From the NCBI GenBank assembly GCA_025934735.1, contig JAICWP010000012.1, forward strand, positions 62,001 to 126,000: 64,000 nt of DNA. The letters are read 5' to 3'. The notes under the pieces were generated by a model that worked only from the letters and a program-made list of their open reading frames with translations, was not told the DNA's origin and made no database searches. Numbering within the stretch: the stretch's first letter is position 1; each line of letters opens with the position of its first letter. The position numbers and the translations under genes are program-made. This document shows, piece by piece, positions 1-9,353 of the stretch. Source of the DNA: Terriglobales bacterium (GTDB lineage: Bacteria > Acidobacteriota > Terriglobia > Terriglobales > Acidobacteriaceae).

Positions 1-816
1 GTTTTCGCTTCCGAGACCTGCGCCTTCGATCTGATCGGCGCCCGTTATGAGCGGGAAGTGAAGCCCGGGGAGCTGGTGGTGGTCGGCCCGGAGGGGGTGT
101 CCTCGAATTTCTACGCACCTGCCGAGCAGCAGTCCGCGTGCATCTTCGAGCACGTATATTTCTCCCGGCCCGACAGCCTGGTCTTCGGCCGACCCGTGGA
201 AATCAGTCGCGAACAACTGGGCCGTGCCCTGGCCCGGGAAGCGCCGGCCGATGCTGATATCGTCGTGCCCGTACCCGATTCCGGCGTCAGCGCCGCAATG
301 GGCTACGCCGCCGAGAGCGGCATCCCCTTCCGCTTCGGCCTGATCCGCAACCATTACGTGGGCCGCACCTTCATTGAACCGCAGCAGCACGTGCGCGACT
401 TCGGCGTGAAGCTCAAGCTCAACCCCGTACGCAGTGTGCTGCAGGGCAAACGCGTGGTGCTGATTGACGACTCTATCGTGCGCGGCACCACCAGCCGCAA
501 AATCATGCGCATGATCCGCCAGGCCGGCGCCACCGAAGTGCACATGCGCATCTCCTGCCCGCCCACCATTTCGCCCTGCTTCTACGGCGTGGACACGCCC
601 TCCAAGCGGCAGCTCATTGCCGCCAACAAATCGGTGGAAGAGATCCGCGAATACATCGGGGCTGACTCGCTGGCTTATCTTTCCGTAGATGGTCTGAAGC
701 AAGCCTGCGGCGAAGGCGAGAAGACCGGCTACTGCACCGCCTGCTACACCGGCAAGTACCCCACCGACTGGGTGGACGTGGAAGAAATCCAGCCCGCCAG
801 CGCCAAATCGGATTGA
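1..816 (+). CDS. purF: Amidophosphoribosyltransferase, 5'-truncated
   Basis: This is the C-terminal 271 residues of PurF, which transfers glutamine-derived ammonia to PRPP in the first committed step of purine synthesis. The frame is open from base 1, so the N-terminal glutamine amidotransferase domain lies outside the window. The PRPP-binding motif [13 protein letters not shown] is intact near residue 153 of the fragment. The tail [15 protein letters not shown] followed by GADSLAYLS is typical of the family. The GTG at base 58 is an internal codon, not a start. purH, a later enzyme of the same pathway, lies 6.6 kb away on the other strand and is not in an operon with it. Confidence 0.97.
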   Translation, partial: VFASETCAFDLIGARYEREVKPGELVVVGPEGVSSNFYAPAEQQSACIFEHVYFSRPDSLVFGRPVEISREQLGRALAREAPADADIVVPVPDSGVSAAMGYAAESGIPFRFGLIRNHYVGRTFIEPQQHVRDFGVKLKLNPVRSVLQGKRVVLIDDSIVRGTTSRKIMRMIRQAGATEVHMRISCPPTISPCFYGVDTPSKRQLIAANKSVEEIREYIGADSLAYLSVDGLKQACGEGEKTGYCTACYTGKYPTDWVDVEEIQPASAKSD

Positions 817-842
817 CGCCATCACGAGCCAAGCTTAACGAT

Positions 843-862
843 GTCATCCTGAGCGAGGACGG
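843..862. repeat. Intergenic repeat fragment, GTCATCCTGAG type
   Basis: The sequence GTCATCCTGAGCGAGGAC lies between the convergent purF and MGMT genes. Related copies occur at 3672, 3733 and 17090. It looks like one arm of a dispersed intergenic palindrome. Confidence 0.5.
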
Positions 863-866
863 CTTG

Positions 867-1403
867 CTACGCCACTCCCGCCACTCGGAACAGCTTCATC
901 TGCTCTTCGAACTTCACGCCTTCCAATTCGAGCAGCCAGCGCTTGATGGGCAACCCGCCGCCATACCCGCCCAGCGTGCCATCCGAGGCGATCACGCGAT
1001 GGCAGGGCACCACAATAGCCACAGGGTTGTCGTGGTTAGCCATGCCCACGGCACGGAAGCCGCGCGGCTGTCCCACCGCTCGCGCCAGTTCCGCGTAAGT
1101 GCGCGTCTCGCCATAAGGGATCGCGAGCAACGCCTGCCAGCAGCGCCGCTGAAAATCAGTCCCCCGCAGGTCCAGGGCAAAGCTGAACTCGCGCCGCCGC
1201 CCGGCAAAGTACTGTTCCAGCTCGCGCACGTAGTGGCGCATCTTTGCCGGCGACTCTTTCCATGTGGAATCCGCGAAGTGCCTGTTGCCGGGCGGAAACA
1301 CCCCGCGCTCAAACTCAAGCAATGCCAGCCCGCGCTCAGAAGCGGCCAGCAGCAGCGGCCCCGCCGGCGAGGAACCTAGCCGACAGTAATGTATTGGCTC
1401 CAT
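867..1403 (-). CDS. ogt: Methylated-DNA--protein-cysteine methyltransferase
   Basis: A 178-residue MGMT-family suicide repair enzyme that moves an O6-alkyl group from guanine to its own cysteine. The active-site motif PCHRV is at residues 133-137 with acceptor Cys134. The preceding GFRAVGMANHDNP and following GYGGGLPIKRWLLELE are the usual flanking motifs. The N-terminal ~70 residues resemble the degenerate ribonuclease-like domain of Ogt-type proteins, and no AraC/Ada domain is present. It converges on purF. The exact subfamily (ogt, or a stand-alone ada C-terminal domain) is not settled from sequence alone. Confidence 0.93.
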   Translation of the reverse strand: MEPIHYCRLGSSPAGPLLLAASERGLALLEFERGVFPPGNRHFADSTWKESPAKMRHYVRELEQYFAGRRREFSFALDLRGTDFQRRCWQALLAIPYGETRTYAELARAVGQPRGFRAVGMANHDNPVAIVVPCHRVIASDGTLGGYGGGLPIKRWLLELEGVKFEEQMKLFRVAGVA

Positions 1404-1494
1404 GGGCCCCAGCCTAGCACACGAGTTCGCTCACAACCTTGCTCGCAACCACGATAGCGCCTTGCGTTTAGTGAGAAAAGAGAGGAGGGAGCGA

Positions 1495-1716
1495 TCAACT
1501 GGGGCGGCGGTCAGCCTGGCGGCGGCGCCGGGGCAGCCACAGGCGAACCACAATGGTGATCAGCAGGCACACGCCCAAGACGAAGGTTACGAGGCCACCC
1601 GTAAGATGCATCCAGACGGCGATTACCCAGAAGACCGCAAGAACGCCTACTGTGATCCACAGAAACACTTCGTGCCTCGCAGTGTGTGGGATGTATGCAG
1701 GATGATGGTAGCGCAT
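1495..1716 (-). CDS. Small two-helix membrane protein (lmo0937/DUF5670-like)
   Basis: A 73-residue protein starting at an ATG (complement of 1714-1716). Two hydrophobic stretches (about residues 18-36 and 40-58) are separated by HLTGG, and the tail is arginine-rich (LPRRRRQ). The layout of two short helices with a G-G turn is that of the lmo0937/DUF5670 family of tiny membrane proteins, whose function is unknown. The frame extends further upstream into the antisense of the di-haem gene, but that part is Arg/Cys/Ser-rich and unlike protein, so the internal Met was chosen. Confidence 0.6.
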   Translation of the reverse strand: MRYHHPAYIPHTARHEVFLWITVGVLAVFWVIAVWMHLTGGLVTFVLGVCLLITIVVRLWLPRRRRQADRRPS

Positions 1717-1801
1717 GTGGCGCTGTTTGATAATAGCCCGGAGGTGCCAGGGAGCGCGCCCGGTGCCAACGCGGACAGCGGTCGCGCATCCATGGTCACG
1801 G

Positions 1802-3097
1802 CTACAGCGATCGCAAGAACTGCAGGATGTTCTCCTGGTCCTTGCGCGACAGTTTGCTGAAGCGGCGGGTGACCTCGGCGGCTTCTCCGGCATGGCGCAG
1901 AATGGCGTCGTGCAGGGTCACAGTTTCGCCGTCGTGCATCAGGCGGCTGCGCAGGCGCACGCCCCACAAAGGAGCGGTGCGGATCTTGAAGCGAGCAGAG
2001 TGATATTCCTCTACCGAGAAGTTCTTCCATTTAGCCTGGTAGATCTTGGGCCCGTAATGTTCCTGCATGGGAACGACGATGCCGTCCCCGGTTCCGACGT
2101 TATGAAGAAGGAAGTCGGAATAGGGATAGAAGGTCCTGCCACCCAGAACCGCCGGAACAGTGAAGGCGCTGATCTTGGTGCCGGCGGGCGCCGTGGTCAG
2201 CGAAGGAACATGGCATACGGCGCAGCCGATCTTGGCGAAGAGTTGCGAGCCGCGCTGCGCCTCGGGCGTGGCCGCCAGACGCGCATCCCGCGCCGGCGCC
2301 TTGGTGGCGCGGATGAACCGGGCAAAGTGATCCAGATCGTCCAGTCCGTCGGCCGCCGGGGAGTCATTAGGCTCGCTGGCAGTGTTGCAGAGCTTGGTCA
2401 CTTCGTCGGGAAACAGCCGTGTCGTAATGCCCATCTCGTTCAGGTACGCGTCGCCGGAAAAGGAGAGCAGGCTGGCATGCTGGTCTTTCCAGCCGAAGCG
2501 GCCCACCCCGGTCTGCCCCGGTGCTTCCAGAATAGGAACATAAATTACCTGGCCGCAGATCTTGTGATGGCTGGCCTTGCACTGCTGGCGAGCAAGTTCC
2601 ACCAGCGTCTGGTCGGCGACAGCTTCCACAAACCCGTCGCCCAGGACGCTTACGGCCAGGCGCGTGGTGCGGATGTTTTCGGTGTTGGGCACGCGCTCCT
2701 GAATTTCCGTGCTGGGGTAGGCGGCGCTGGGGCAGATGGCGCGGTCGTTGACCAGGGTGCGCCCGGAAATCACCACGCTGCCGCCGGCAATCGGTATCTC
2801 GGCGTTGTGGAAACGGTGGTCCGGGCCTTCATGTCCCACGCGCAACTCGGTTACCTGGCTGTTGCCCCCCGTGGCCGGGTTCTGATGGCATTCGAGGCAG
2901 GATTGCGCGTTATACAGCGGACCCAGGCCCTCGCTTACCCCTTCTACCTCGTCGAATTTGACCTGGTCGGCCTGGTGCGTGGCCTGGTCCACCAAGCCGT
3001 TGCTCCGGTTGTCGAATCCCGTGGGCGCCTCCGAGGGCGGCGCACCGGCGGAACTCATGGTCAGGCTGATAATGGCGACGGCCAGCAGGATCTTCAT
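1802..3097 (-). CDS. Di-haem c-type cytochrome oxidoreductase (DUF1111 family)
   Basis: A secreted protein of about 431 residues with an N-terminal signal peptide (KILLAVAIISLTMSSAGA). Two CxxCH haem-attachment motifs, CLECH (about 68-72) and CAVCH (about 293-297), are spaced as in DUF1111 'thiol oxidoreductase' proteins related to di-haem peroxidases. It probably acts in the periplasm in electron transfer; the substrate is unknown. Two ATGs are adjacent (3100 and 3097). The second is preferred because the AAGGAGG ribosome site ends only one base before the first. The gene stands alone. Confidence 0.87.
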   Translation of the reverse strand: MKILLAVAIISLTMSSAGAPPSEAPTGFDNRSNGLVDQATHQADQVKFDEVEGVSEGLGPLYNAQSCLECHQNPATGGNSQVTELRVGHEGPDHRFHNAEIPIAGGSVVISGRTLVNDRAICPSAAYPSTEIQERVPNTENIRTTRLAVSVLGDGFVEAVADQTLVELARQQCKASHHKICGQVIYVPILEAPGQTGVGRFGWKDQHASLLSFSGDAYLNEMGITTRLFPDEVTKLCNTASEPNDSPAADGLDDLDHFARFIRATKAPARDARLAATPEAQRGSQLFAKIGCAVCHVPSLTTAPAGTKISAFTVPAVLGGRTFYPYSDFLLHNVGTGDGIVVPMQEHYGPKIYQAKWKNFSVEEYHSARFKIRTAPLWGVRLRSRLMHDGETVTLHDAILRHAGEAAEVTRRFSKLSRKDQENILQFLRSL

Positions 3098-3263
3098 CAT
3101 CCCTCCTTGCTCATTTCGAGGGTCGAATTGGCTTCGGGACCGAGAACTTGCAGAATTGCTCTGTCCATGATGCCTTGATTTCCGGCAGGCGTGAAGAAAA
3201 GTTGGAGAGCCTGAGTACCTGGAATGTCATTCCTTGCCCAGAGACTCGGGTAACCCGAAACAA

Positions 3264-3299
3264 AAAGCCCGCCGGCGCGTCTATGGCGTCAGCGGGCTC
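3264..3299 (-). terminator. Rho-independent terminator
   Basis: On the minus strand AGCCCGC and GCGGGCT form a 7-bp perfect stem, partly extended inside, followed by TTTTT. It lies just past the stop of the 61-residue ORF at 3326-3511 and upstream of the di-haem gene, so it separates these two transcripts. Confidence 0.75.
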
Positions 3300-3325
3300 A
3301 ACTTGGAAAGCTAGTTGGCGGCGAC

Positions 3326-3511
3326 TTAGGCGGTGCGCCCGATCGCGTTTTCCTGCGGCCGCGGCTCCTCGCCCAACTCTGGACTGAGCTCCTGCTCACA
3401 GAAGCGCACCAGGCGGTCCAGCAGCTTGTGGCGGCCACCGATCATGTGTAAGCCGCTTTCGTGTTGATGTTCCTCGAGGATCCGGTTCAGGCGATTCTCT
3501 AATTCCGACAT
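3326..3511 (-). CDS. Hypothetical 61-residue protein
   Basis: A short polar protein beginning MSELENRLNRILEEHQ, with no signal peptide or membrane segment and a predicted amphipathic helical N-terminal half. Support for a real gene: a GAGG ribosome site 5-6 bases before the ATG and a good terminator just after the stop. The family is not recognised. The HExHESGLH stretch has several histidines but no recognised metal-site pattern. Confidence 0.5.
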   Translation of the reverse strand: MSELENRLNRILEEHQHESGLHMIGGRHKLLDRLVRFCEQELSPELGEEPRPQENAIGRTA

Positions 3512-3671
3512 ATGACCTCACTTAAACTGGGTTGCAGAACCTGGTCGAGCGCTGCCTGCCTGCTTCAGTCTAGCTCCAGTGGTTGTGGAACCGTCATCGG
3601 AAAAATTGATAGCCATGATAAAAATTTGCGATGCCGTCTTTGCCGCGACTCTGCCCTGAGTCATTAAGCCT

Positions 3672-3704
3672 GTCATGTTGAGCGAGGGCAAGCGCCCGAG
3701 TCCC
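3672..3704. repeat. Intergenic repeat, GTCATGTTGAG type
   Basis: GTCATGTTGAGCGAGGGC, followed by a GGGC...GCCC hairpin, lies between the dGTPase gene and the 61-residue ORF. It is a diverged member of the GTCATCCTGAG family seen at 843, 3733 and 17090. Confidence 0.45.
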
Positions 3705-3732
3705 CCTGCCGCGAAAGGCATCGTCGTAAAGA

Positions 3733-3757
3733 GTCATCCTGAGGGCCTTCAGGATGA
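3733..3757. repeat. Intergenic palindrome, TCATCCTGA/TCAGGATGA
   Basis: The arms TCATCCTGA (3734-3742) and TCAGGATGA (3749-3757) are a perfect 9-bp inverted repeat around a 6-base loop. There is no T-run, so it is more like a REP-type element than a terminator. It is the clearest member of this repeat family in the window. Confidence 0.6.
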
Positions 3758-3784
3758 AACAGAGAAGATTGCGCGCAAGCAGAG

Positions 3785-4897
3785 CTAACGGCAGAACTTT
3801 TCGTGCTGCTGCAGGATGTAGGGGTCGGTCATGCCCGCGATGTAGTCGCACACCACGCGCTGCAGGGGTTCCGAGGCGGCCTTCTCCCGGTAGTTGCCGG
3901 GCAGGGCCTCGGGATGGGCCATCCAGTGGTCGAACAGTTCGCCCACCACGCGCTCGGCATCCACCTTCTCCGGCTCCAGTTCGCGGCTGTAATAGAGGTT
4001 CTGATACAGAAACTGCTTGGCCTGGCGGCGCTCTTCATCCACTTGAGCGCTGAAGGCGGCCAGGCGCTGAGCATGGGCGCGCACCGCGTCCAGGCTCCCG
4101 ATACCCGCATTGTGAATACGGCGGCTGGTGTTGGTGATCAGATCGGTAACCAGGCGGTTGAGCATGCCCTTGAGCGCCTCATTGAACTTCAGCTTGTCGG
4201 GTGCGTCGGCATAAGCGCGGTCCGCCTCGCGATAGAACAATTCGAACAGAGGCAGGCCGGCGCGAATCTGCTCCAGCGAAAGGATGTGCGCCTCGTAGCC
4301 ATCATCCAGGTCGGCAGTGTCGTAGGCGATCTCATCGGTTAGGTCAATCAGTTGCGCCTCCAGCGGTGGACGCTGGTCGAGCAGGTACTCGGATAGGTGG
4401 GGAAACTCGGCCGCGCTGTAGTCGCGTGAATGCTTGATGATGCCTTCCCGCACCTCGAAAGTCAGGTTCAGCCCGCGAAAGGCAGCGTAACGCTGCTCGA
4501 AATCTTCCACGATACGCAGGGCGTGCAGGTTGTGGTCGAAGAAATCGCCGTGCGCGCGCATGGCCCCATCGAGGGCCTTTTCGCCGGCGTGCCCGAAAGG
4601 CGGGTGCCCGATGTCGTGCACCAGGGCCAGGGCTTCCACCAGGTCCACGTTCAGCCCCAGTTGTCCGGCGATGGTGCGCGAAATCTGCGCCACCTCGATG
4701 GTGTGCGTCAGCCGGTTGCGGAAATGGTCGGAAAAACGCCGCGTGAACACCTGGGTCTTGGCCTCGAGGCGGCGAAAGGCGCGGGAGTGGATTACGCGGT
4801 CGCGGTCGCGCTGGAACGCAGTGCGGTACGGATGCGCCGGCTCCGGATGGCGGCGGCCCTGGGAGTCCTCCGCCCGCACAGCATAATCAGCCAGCAT
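3785..4897 (-). CDS. dgt: Deoxyguanosinetriphosphate triphosphohydrolase-like protein
   Basis: A 370-residue HD-superfamily enzyme expected to remove triphosphate from dNTPs (dGTP to deoxyguanosine plus PPPi). Metal ligands are visible: H in RLTHTIEVAQI, the HD pair in ALVHDIGHPPFGHAGE, and the downstream D in LTDEIAYDTADLDDGYE. The N-terminal RDRDRVIHSRAFRRLEAKTQVF is the family signature. Its length is close to the shorter type-2 dGTPase-like proteins rather than the ~500-residue E. coli Dgt. The start is an ATG and no closer alternative is needed. Confidence 0.93.
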   Translation of the reverse strand: MLADYAVRAEDSQGRRHPEPAHPYRTAFQRDRDRVIHSRAFRRLEAKTQVFTRRFSDHFRNRLTHTIEVAQISRTIAGQLGLNVDLVEALALVHDIGHPPFGHAGEKALDGAMRAHGDFFDHNLHALRIVEDFEQRYAAFRGLNLTFEVREGIIKHSRDYSAAEFPHLSEYLLDQRPPLEAQLIDLTDEIAYDTADLDDGYEAHILSLEQIRAGLPLFELFYREADRAYADAPDKLKFNEALKGMLNRLVTDLITNTSRRIHNAGIGSLDAVRAHAQRLAAFSAQVDEERRQAKQFLYQNLYYSRELEPEKVDAERVVGELFDHWMAHPEALPGNYREKAASEPLQRVVCDYIAGMTDPYILQQHEKFCR

Positions 4898-4956
4898 GTA
4901 CGCATTTCACCACAGAAGGACGAAATTGACGATTGTGGTCGCAGCGGCCGTGAAAC

Positions 4957-4983
4957 AAAAAGACCGCGCGGCAAGCGCGGCCT
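4957..4983 (-). terminator. Rho-independent terminator of the TPR gene
   Basis: On the minus strand a 9-bp stem with one mismatch (AGGCCGCGC/GCGCGGTCT) and loop TTGCC is followed by TTTTTG. It lies about 80 bases beyond the stop of the TPR protein gene at 5066. Confidence 0.75.
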
Positions 4984-5065
4984 GCGGACGAAAAATCCAG
5001 CTGGCGATTAAAAACGCTGTTCGATCTGCTTTGCAATTGCCAATCAGCAACCGCAAATTTATCCA

Positions 5066-7174
5066 CTATTTCTGTTGCTGCACGTACGAGCTCTCGCGCG
5101 CCAGCTTGACCTTGGCAGACTCCAGTTTCTTCTGGGTCTTGGCCACGCTTTCCTGGTCCACTTCGGCGGGCACGGTCTTGGCCCACTCTTCCAAGGCGCG
5201 CTCCCAGTGGGCGGCAGCCTGCTTTAGGCGTCCCGTCTTCTGGTACAGGTCACCTAGATGTTCCTGCACCGTGGGATCGTTAGCCATGCGCTGGGAAGCT
5301 TTGCGCAGCTGCTCTTCCGCCATGTCGTAATTGCCCAGTTTAAAGTAGGCCCAGCCCAGCGAATCCAGGTAAGCGCCGTTGGCGGGATCGAGCTGCACCG
5401 CGCGCTTGACGTAGCTCAGTGCTTCTTCCAGCCGGCTGGTGTGGTCGGCCATCATGTAGCCCAGGTAGTTCAGGGTCATGGCGTTCTGCGAGTCCAGGGA
5501 CAACACCTGGTGGAACATCTGCTCTGCCTGGTCATACTTTTTCTGGCGCTCGAAAATCGAGCCGTGGAGGAACAGCGCGTATTCTTTATCGTCGGGTTTG
5601 GAGGAAAGCTGCGTGGCCTTGTCAATGGCCTGCTCAGCCTCGGGCCAGCGCTTCAGCCGGCTGTACATCTGCGACAGCGCGATGTAAATGTCTCGATCGG
5701 CGGGCGTGCCCTTAAGCATGGAGTGGACGTCAGCCAGCGCCTTGTCCGCCTGACCCTGATCCGCCAGTTGCGAATCGAGCACCATGCGCAGATCGCGGTC
5801 CTGTGGCATGCGCCCGACCGCTTCCTTAGCTACGGCCGTGGCCTGCTGCCACTCCTTGGCGTCGCGGTAAGTGTCAATCATTTCCTGGTACGCGCGCTTG
5901 GCGTTCTCGTCGCCCAGGGAAAGCATTTTGCGAAAAGTTTCAATGGCCAGGGGGATGTTGTTCTGGTCGCGATAGACGGTGCCCAGCCGCTCCAGGAAAA
6001 TGGCGCGGTTGTTGCGTTCGCCGCTGTTGTAGTTGTTGTCCGGCTTTTCCGTCTTTTTCAGCAGGTCCTGCAGGACCTGCACCGCCTCCCCATAGCGCCC
6101 CTGCACTTCGTAAATGGCCGCCGTGCGGTAGGGCACCTCCACCGAATCCTGCACCATGGAGGACGCCTTCTGCAGGGTCTGCAGCGCATCGTCGAAACGC
6201 CCGGTCCGGCGGTAAATCTCGGACATGTTGAGGTAGGTCTGCGGGTCCTCGGGATTGGCGTCGGCAATGATCTTGTATTCCGCCAGCGCGGCCTCGAGCT
6301 GGCCATCGTTCAGCAGGTTCTGCGCTAGCCCGCGCATGGCGTCCAGATTGTCGTGGTCCAGCGCCACCGCCTTGCGGTAGGCGGTAACGGCGTTCTTGTA
6401 ATCCTTCTGCTCCTCGTAGGTGTAGCCCAGCGCGGAGTAAAGCTTGGCCGAGCGATCGCCTTCGGGAATCGAACTCAGGGTCTGAATGGCGCGATTGGCG
6501 TCGCCTTCATCGTTGTAAAGATAGGCTAACGTGGTCAGCGCTTCTTCGGAATCCGGCTGCAGCTTGATAGCAGTCTTGAACTCGGTCTCCGCCTTGCCCA
6601 TATCGTTGTTCAGGCGGTAGAGGCGCCCCAGCAGCAGGTGGTCTTCCACGCTGTTGGGCTCGAGTTTCACGATCTCCTGGTACTGCTCGATGGCCAGTTT
6701 GAGCACGTTCTGCGACTGAGTGCCGGACTGCATGTCGCCCAGGGAGCGCAGGTAGATGCGGCCCAGCAGTTTGTGCGCCGCCAGATTGCCGGGATCACGC
6801 TTGAGCAGGTCCTGGGCTTCCAGCACGGCATCGCGAATGCGGCCCGTCTTCCAATAAAGCTCAGCCAGGCCATTGTTCAGGAACTCGGAGCTGGGATCGC
6901 TCTGGATCGCCGCCCGGTACTCGTCAATGGCCTTGTTGGCCAAGTCGCTGCGCCCGTAAACCGAGACCAGTTCCTCATAAATGTGGGCCATGCTGTAGTG
7001 GTAATAAGCCGAGGCGCGGTCCTCCTTGGAGGGCGTGCCGCTGGCCGGAGCGCCTGGCTTGCTGACATTAGCCGGCGCGGGTGCTGCGGGTTGCGAGGGA
7101 GGGTTGGTCGGCTGCTGGGCCACGGCCGCGGCTGCCAGCAGGAACACCAAAGAGACACCTATACACTTTTTCAT
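5066..7174 (-). CDS. Secreted TPR-repeat protein
   Basis: A protein of about 702 residues made almost entirely of tetratricopeptide repeats after a signal peptide (MKKCIGVSLVFLLAAAAVAQ) and a Pro/Ala-rich linker. TPR signatures such as LGYTYEEQKDYKNAVTAYRK recur about every 34 residues. It is probably a periplasmic protein-interaction scaffold; the partner is unknown. The start at 7174 was chosen because it opens the signal peptide and has an AGGA site just upstream; the longer frame to 7219 would bury the signal peptide. A terminator follows at 4957-4983. Confidence 0.88.
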   Translation of the reverse strand: MKKCIGVSLVFLLAAAAVAQQPTNPPSQPAAPAPANVSKPGAPASGTPSKEDRASAYYHYSMAHIYEELVSVYGRSDLANKAIDEYRAAIQSDPSSEFLNNGLAELYWKTGRIRDAVLEAQDLLKRDPGNLAAHKLLGRIYLRSLGDMQSGTQSQNVLKLAIEQYQEIVKLEPNSVEDHLLLGRLYRLNNDMGKAETEFKTAIKLQPDSEEALTTLAYLYNDEGDANRAIQTLSSIPEGDRSAKLYSALGYTYEEQKDYKNAVTAYRKAVALDHDNLDAMRGLAQNLLNDGQLEAALAEYKIIADANPEDPQTYLNMSEIYRRTGRFDDALQTLQKASSMVQDSVEVPYRTAAIYEVQGRYGEAVQVLQDLLKKTEKPDNNYNSGERNNRAIFLERLGTVYRDQNNIPLAIETFRKMLSLGDENAKRAYQEMIDTYRDAKEWQQATAVAKEAVGRMPQDRDLRMVLDSQLADQGQADKALADVHSMLKGTPADRDIYIALSQMYSRLKRWPEAEQAIDKATQLSSKPDDKEYALFLHGSIFERQKKYDQAEQMFHQVLSLDSQNAMTLNYLGYMMADHTSRLEEALSYVKRAVQLDPANGAYLDSLGWAYFKLGNYDMAEEQLRKASQRMANDPTVQEHLGDLYQKTGRLKQAAAHWERALEEWAKTVPAEVDQESVAKTQKKLESAKVKLARESSYVQQQK

Positions 7175-7435
7175 GAGATCCTTACGACCCGGTCCTACGT
7201 ACGAGACTTTGGATGCCAAGCCACTCCGGCGGGTGCGTCTCTATTTTACCCGCAAACTGGCCAGGAAGTTGCGAAAGTGAACAGGAACCGGCAGGTGCAC
7301 GGGCCCCGGTTGGACAGGGACTTTGGGATAGCGGTAGCTGGTAGCTGCAAGGTCGCAGGGGTCATTGTTTTTCAAGGACGACTCACGATCCCAGTTCGCT
7401 AAGTGCAGCTAAGGCTGTCCAGCTACTCTGTTTCT

Positions 7436-8995
7436 CTAATGCCGGAAATGCCTCACCCCGGTAAAGATCATGGCCAAACCCAGCCGGTTGGCGGCGTCTA
7501 TCACTTCCTGATCACGCACTGAACCGCCGGGCTGAATGATGGCGGTGGCGCCTGCCTTGGCTATCTCCTCCACCCCATCCGGGAAGGGGAAGAAAGCATC
7601 CGAGGCGGCCACTGTGCCCTTCAACGGCAGCACAGCTTTCATGGCGCCGAGCTTGCAGGAATCCACGCGGCTCATCTGGCCCGCGCCCACGCCCACCGTC
7701 TGCCCGTCACGGGCGTAGAGAATGGCATTCGATTTCACGTGTTTGCAGACCTTCCAGGCAAACAGCAGAGCGCGCTTCTCCTCTGTTGTGGGCTGGCGGC
7801 TGGTGACCACCTTGAGGTCGGCCTCGGTGAGCGGGCGTATGTCATTGTCCTGCACCAGGATGCCGCCGGAAACGTTCTTCAGCACCCACTTCTGCGGCTC
7901 ATGCTTGATTTCCACCAGGCGCAAGTTCTTTTTGGCCGCGAACTTCTCGAGGGCGGCGGGTTCAAAAGACGGCGCGGCAATCGCCTCCACGAACAACTTG
8001 GCCATTTCCGCAGCGGTTTCAGCATCCACCGGGCGGTTCACGCCAATCACGCTGCCAAACGCGGACACCGGATCGGCCTCCAGTGCGCGCTTATATGCCT
8101 CCGCCAGCGTGGAACCGGTGGCCGCGCCGCAGGGATTGGTGTGCTTGATGACGGCGCACATGGTTTCGCTGAAGTCCTGGGCGAGTTCCCAAGCCGCCTG
8201 CAGGTCCACAATGTTGTTGTAGGAAAGCTCCTTGCCCTGCAGCTGGCGGCCGTTGGCCACGCCCGTGCCGGAGCCGTCGCTGTACATGGCCGCTTTCTGG
8301 TGCGGATTTTCGCCGTAGCGCAGATCCATGGCTTTACGGAAATTCAGACGCAGGTTCTGGGGGAAGCCGGCAGGCTCGGCAGCCAGGCTAAAGCGGCCGT
8401 TCAAATTGACTCTCTCCAAGGTGGAAGCGATGGCGGAGTCGTAGGCGGCAGTGGTGGCGAAGGCTTTCTGGGCAAGGCGCCAGCGGGTTTCCATCGAAAG
8501 CTGGCCTCCGGAGCGCCCCATCTCCTCGGCGATAGCGGCATAATCGGCGGCCGAGGTCACCACCGCCACATCGTGAAAGTTCTTGGCGGCGGAGCGGATC
8601 ATGGAGGGCCCGCCAATATCAATGTTCTCGATCAGCTCTTCAAAGGGGACCCCCGGCTTGGCCGCAGTTTTCTCGAAGGCGTAGAGGTTCACCACCACCA
8701 TATCAATGGGCGCGATGCCGTGCTCGGCCACCGCAGCCTGGTGCTCGGGCTTGGCGCGCATGTGCAGGATGCCGCCGTGTACCTTGGGGTGCAGGGTCTT
8801 AACCCGGCCGTCGAGCATCTCAGGGAAACCGGTGAGCTCGGAAATGTCCTTCACCGCGACGCCGGACTCGCGCAGCAGGCGGGCGGTGCCGCCGGTAGAG
8901 ATGAGTTCCACACCCAGGTCAGCAAGACGGCGGGCGAATTCCACCAGCCCGGTTTTATCGGTAACGCTCAGGATGGCGCGCTGAATTTGTGCCAT
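7436..8995 (-). CDS. purH: Bifunctional AICAR transformylase / IMP cyclohydrolase
   Basis: A 519-residue enzyme catalysing the last two steps of IMP synthesis. The N-terminal MGS-like cyclohydrolase domain starts RAILSVTDKTGLVEFARRL and contains ELISTGGTARLLRESG. The C-terminal transformylase carries IKHTNPCGAA and SDAFFPFPDGVEE. Full length for the family. A GAGG site precedes the ATG by 4 bases. It is transcribed alone. Just upstream (9010-9036) is an AATTGGTAATTC-type repeat. Confidence 0.97.
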   Translation of the reverse strand: MAQIQRAILSVTDKTGLVEFARRLADLGVELISTGGTARLLRESGVAVKDISELTGFPEMLDGRVKTLHPKVHGGILHMRAKPEHQAAVAEHGIAPIDMVVVNLYAFEKTAAKPGVPFEELIENIDIGGPSMIRSAAKNFHDVAVVTSAADYAAIAEEMGRSGGQLSMETRWRLAQKAFATTAAYDSAIASTLERVNLNGRFSLAAEPAGFPQNLRLNFRKAMDLRYGENPHQKAAMYSDGSGTGVANGRQLQGKELSYNNIVDLQAAWELAQDFSETMCAVIKHTNPCGAATGSTLAEAYKRALEADPVSAFGSVIGVNRPVDAETAAEMAKLFVEAIAAPSFEPAALEKFAAKKNLRLVEIKHEPQKWVLKNVSGGILVQDNDIRPLTEADLKVVTSRQPTTEEKRALLFAWKVCKHVKSNAILYARDGQTVGVGAGQMSRVDSCKLGAMKAVLPLKGTVAASDAFFPFPDGVEEIAKAGATAIIQPGGSVRDQEVIDAANRLGLAMIFTGVRHFRH

Positions 8996-9353
8996 AGCAC
9001 CTCAAGAAAAATTGGTAATTCGGAAATTTGTAATTGACGCACGCGAATCGAGCGAATCGTACTCAATTCCATGGTAGTCGCGGAGTGACGCGCATCACAA
9101 GAGCGCAAGATTTTTGGGACCTGCGGATCAAAGCAGGTGGCCAGCAAACACCGGCTCTGGCCGGGGTACGGCCAAACCGCAGCCCTGAGCTGGCTTGAGT
9201 TCCTCGTAATGTTCTCAGCCCTTTAAACGAGGCGTGACTCGCTCCCGCATCCACACGGAATCCTGACACTCGAGATTCGGGGGACCACCCGCAAAACAGC
9301 GGGGCATCTAATCGCTCCCAAGAAGCAAATACAACCCTCAAAGGAGTACTCCC
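8996..9353. other. Intergenic region between divergent purH and a secreted-protein gene
   Basis: No gene is supported here; the minus-strand frame at 9063-9668 is Gly/Arg-rich, has no ribosome site and runs over the secreted-protein gene. The region holds a GTAATT-type repeat (9010-9036), small hairpins such as CCTGC-N8-GCAGG and GGCC-N7-GGCC, and near the gene the string CGGGGGACC followed by GGGGCATCTAATC. The latter faintly recalls the 5' half of ydaO-type c-di-AMP riboswitches, but the second conserved half is missing, so no RNA is called. Confidence 0.5.

Noticed and set aside
1715-3178. 487-codon plus-strand open frame
   Set aside because: It is antisense to the di-haem oxidoreductase, whose haem motifs and signal peptide are clear; the plus-strand product has no family features and no ribosome site.
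9280-9330. Possible ydaO-type c-di-AMP riboswitch (GGGGGACC...GGGGCATCTAATC)
   Set aside because: Only a fragment resembles the 5' half; the conserved CCGTCAGCTAACC-type second half is absent before the ribosome site.
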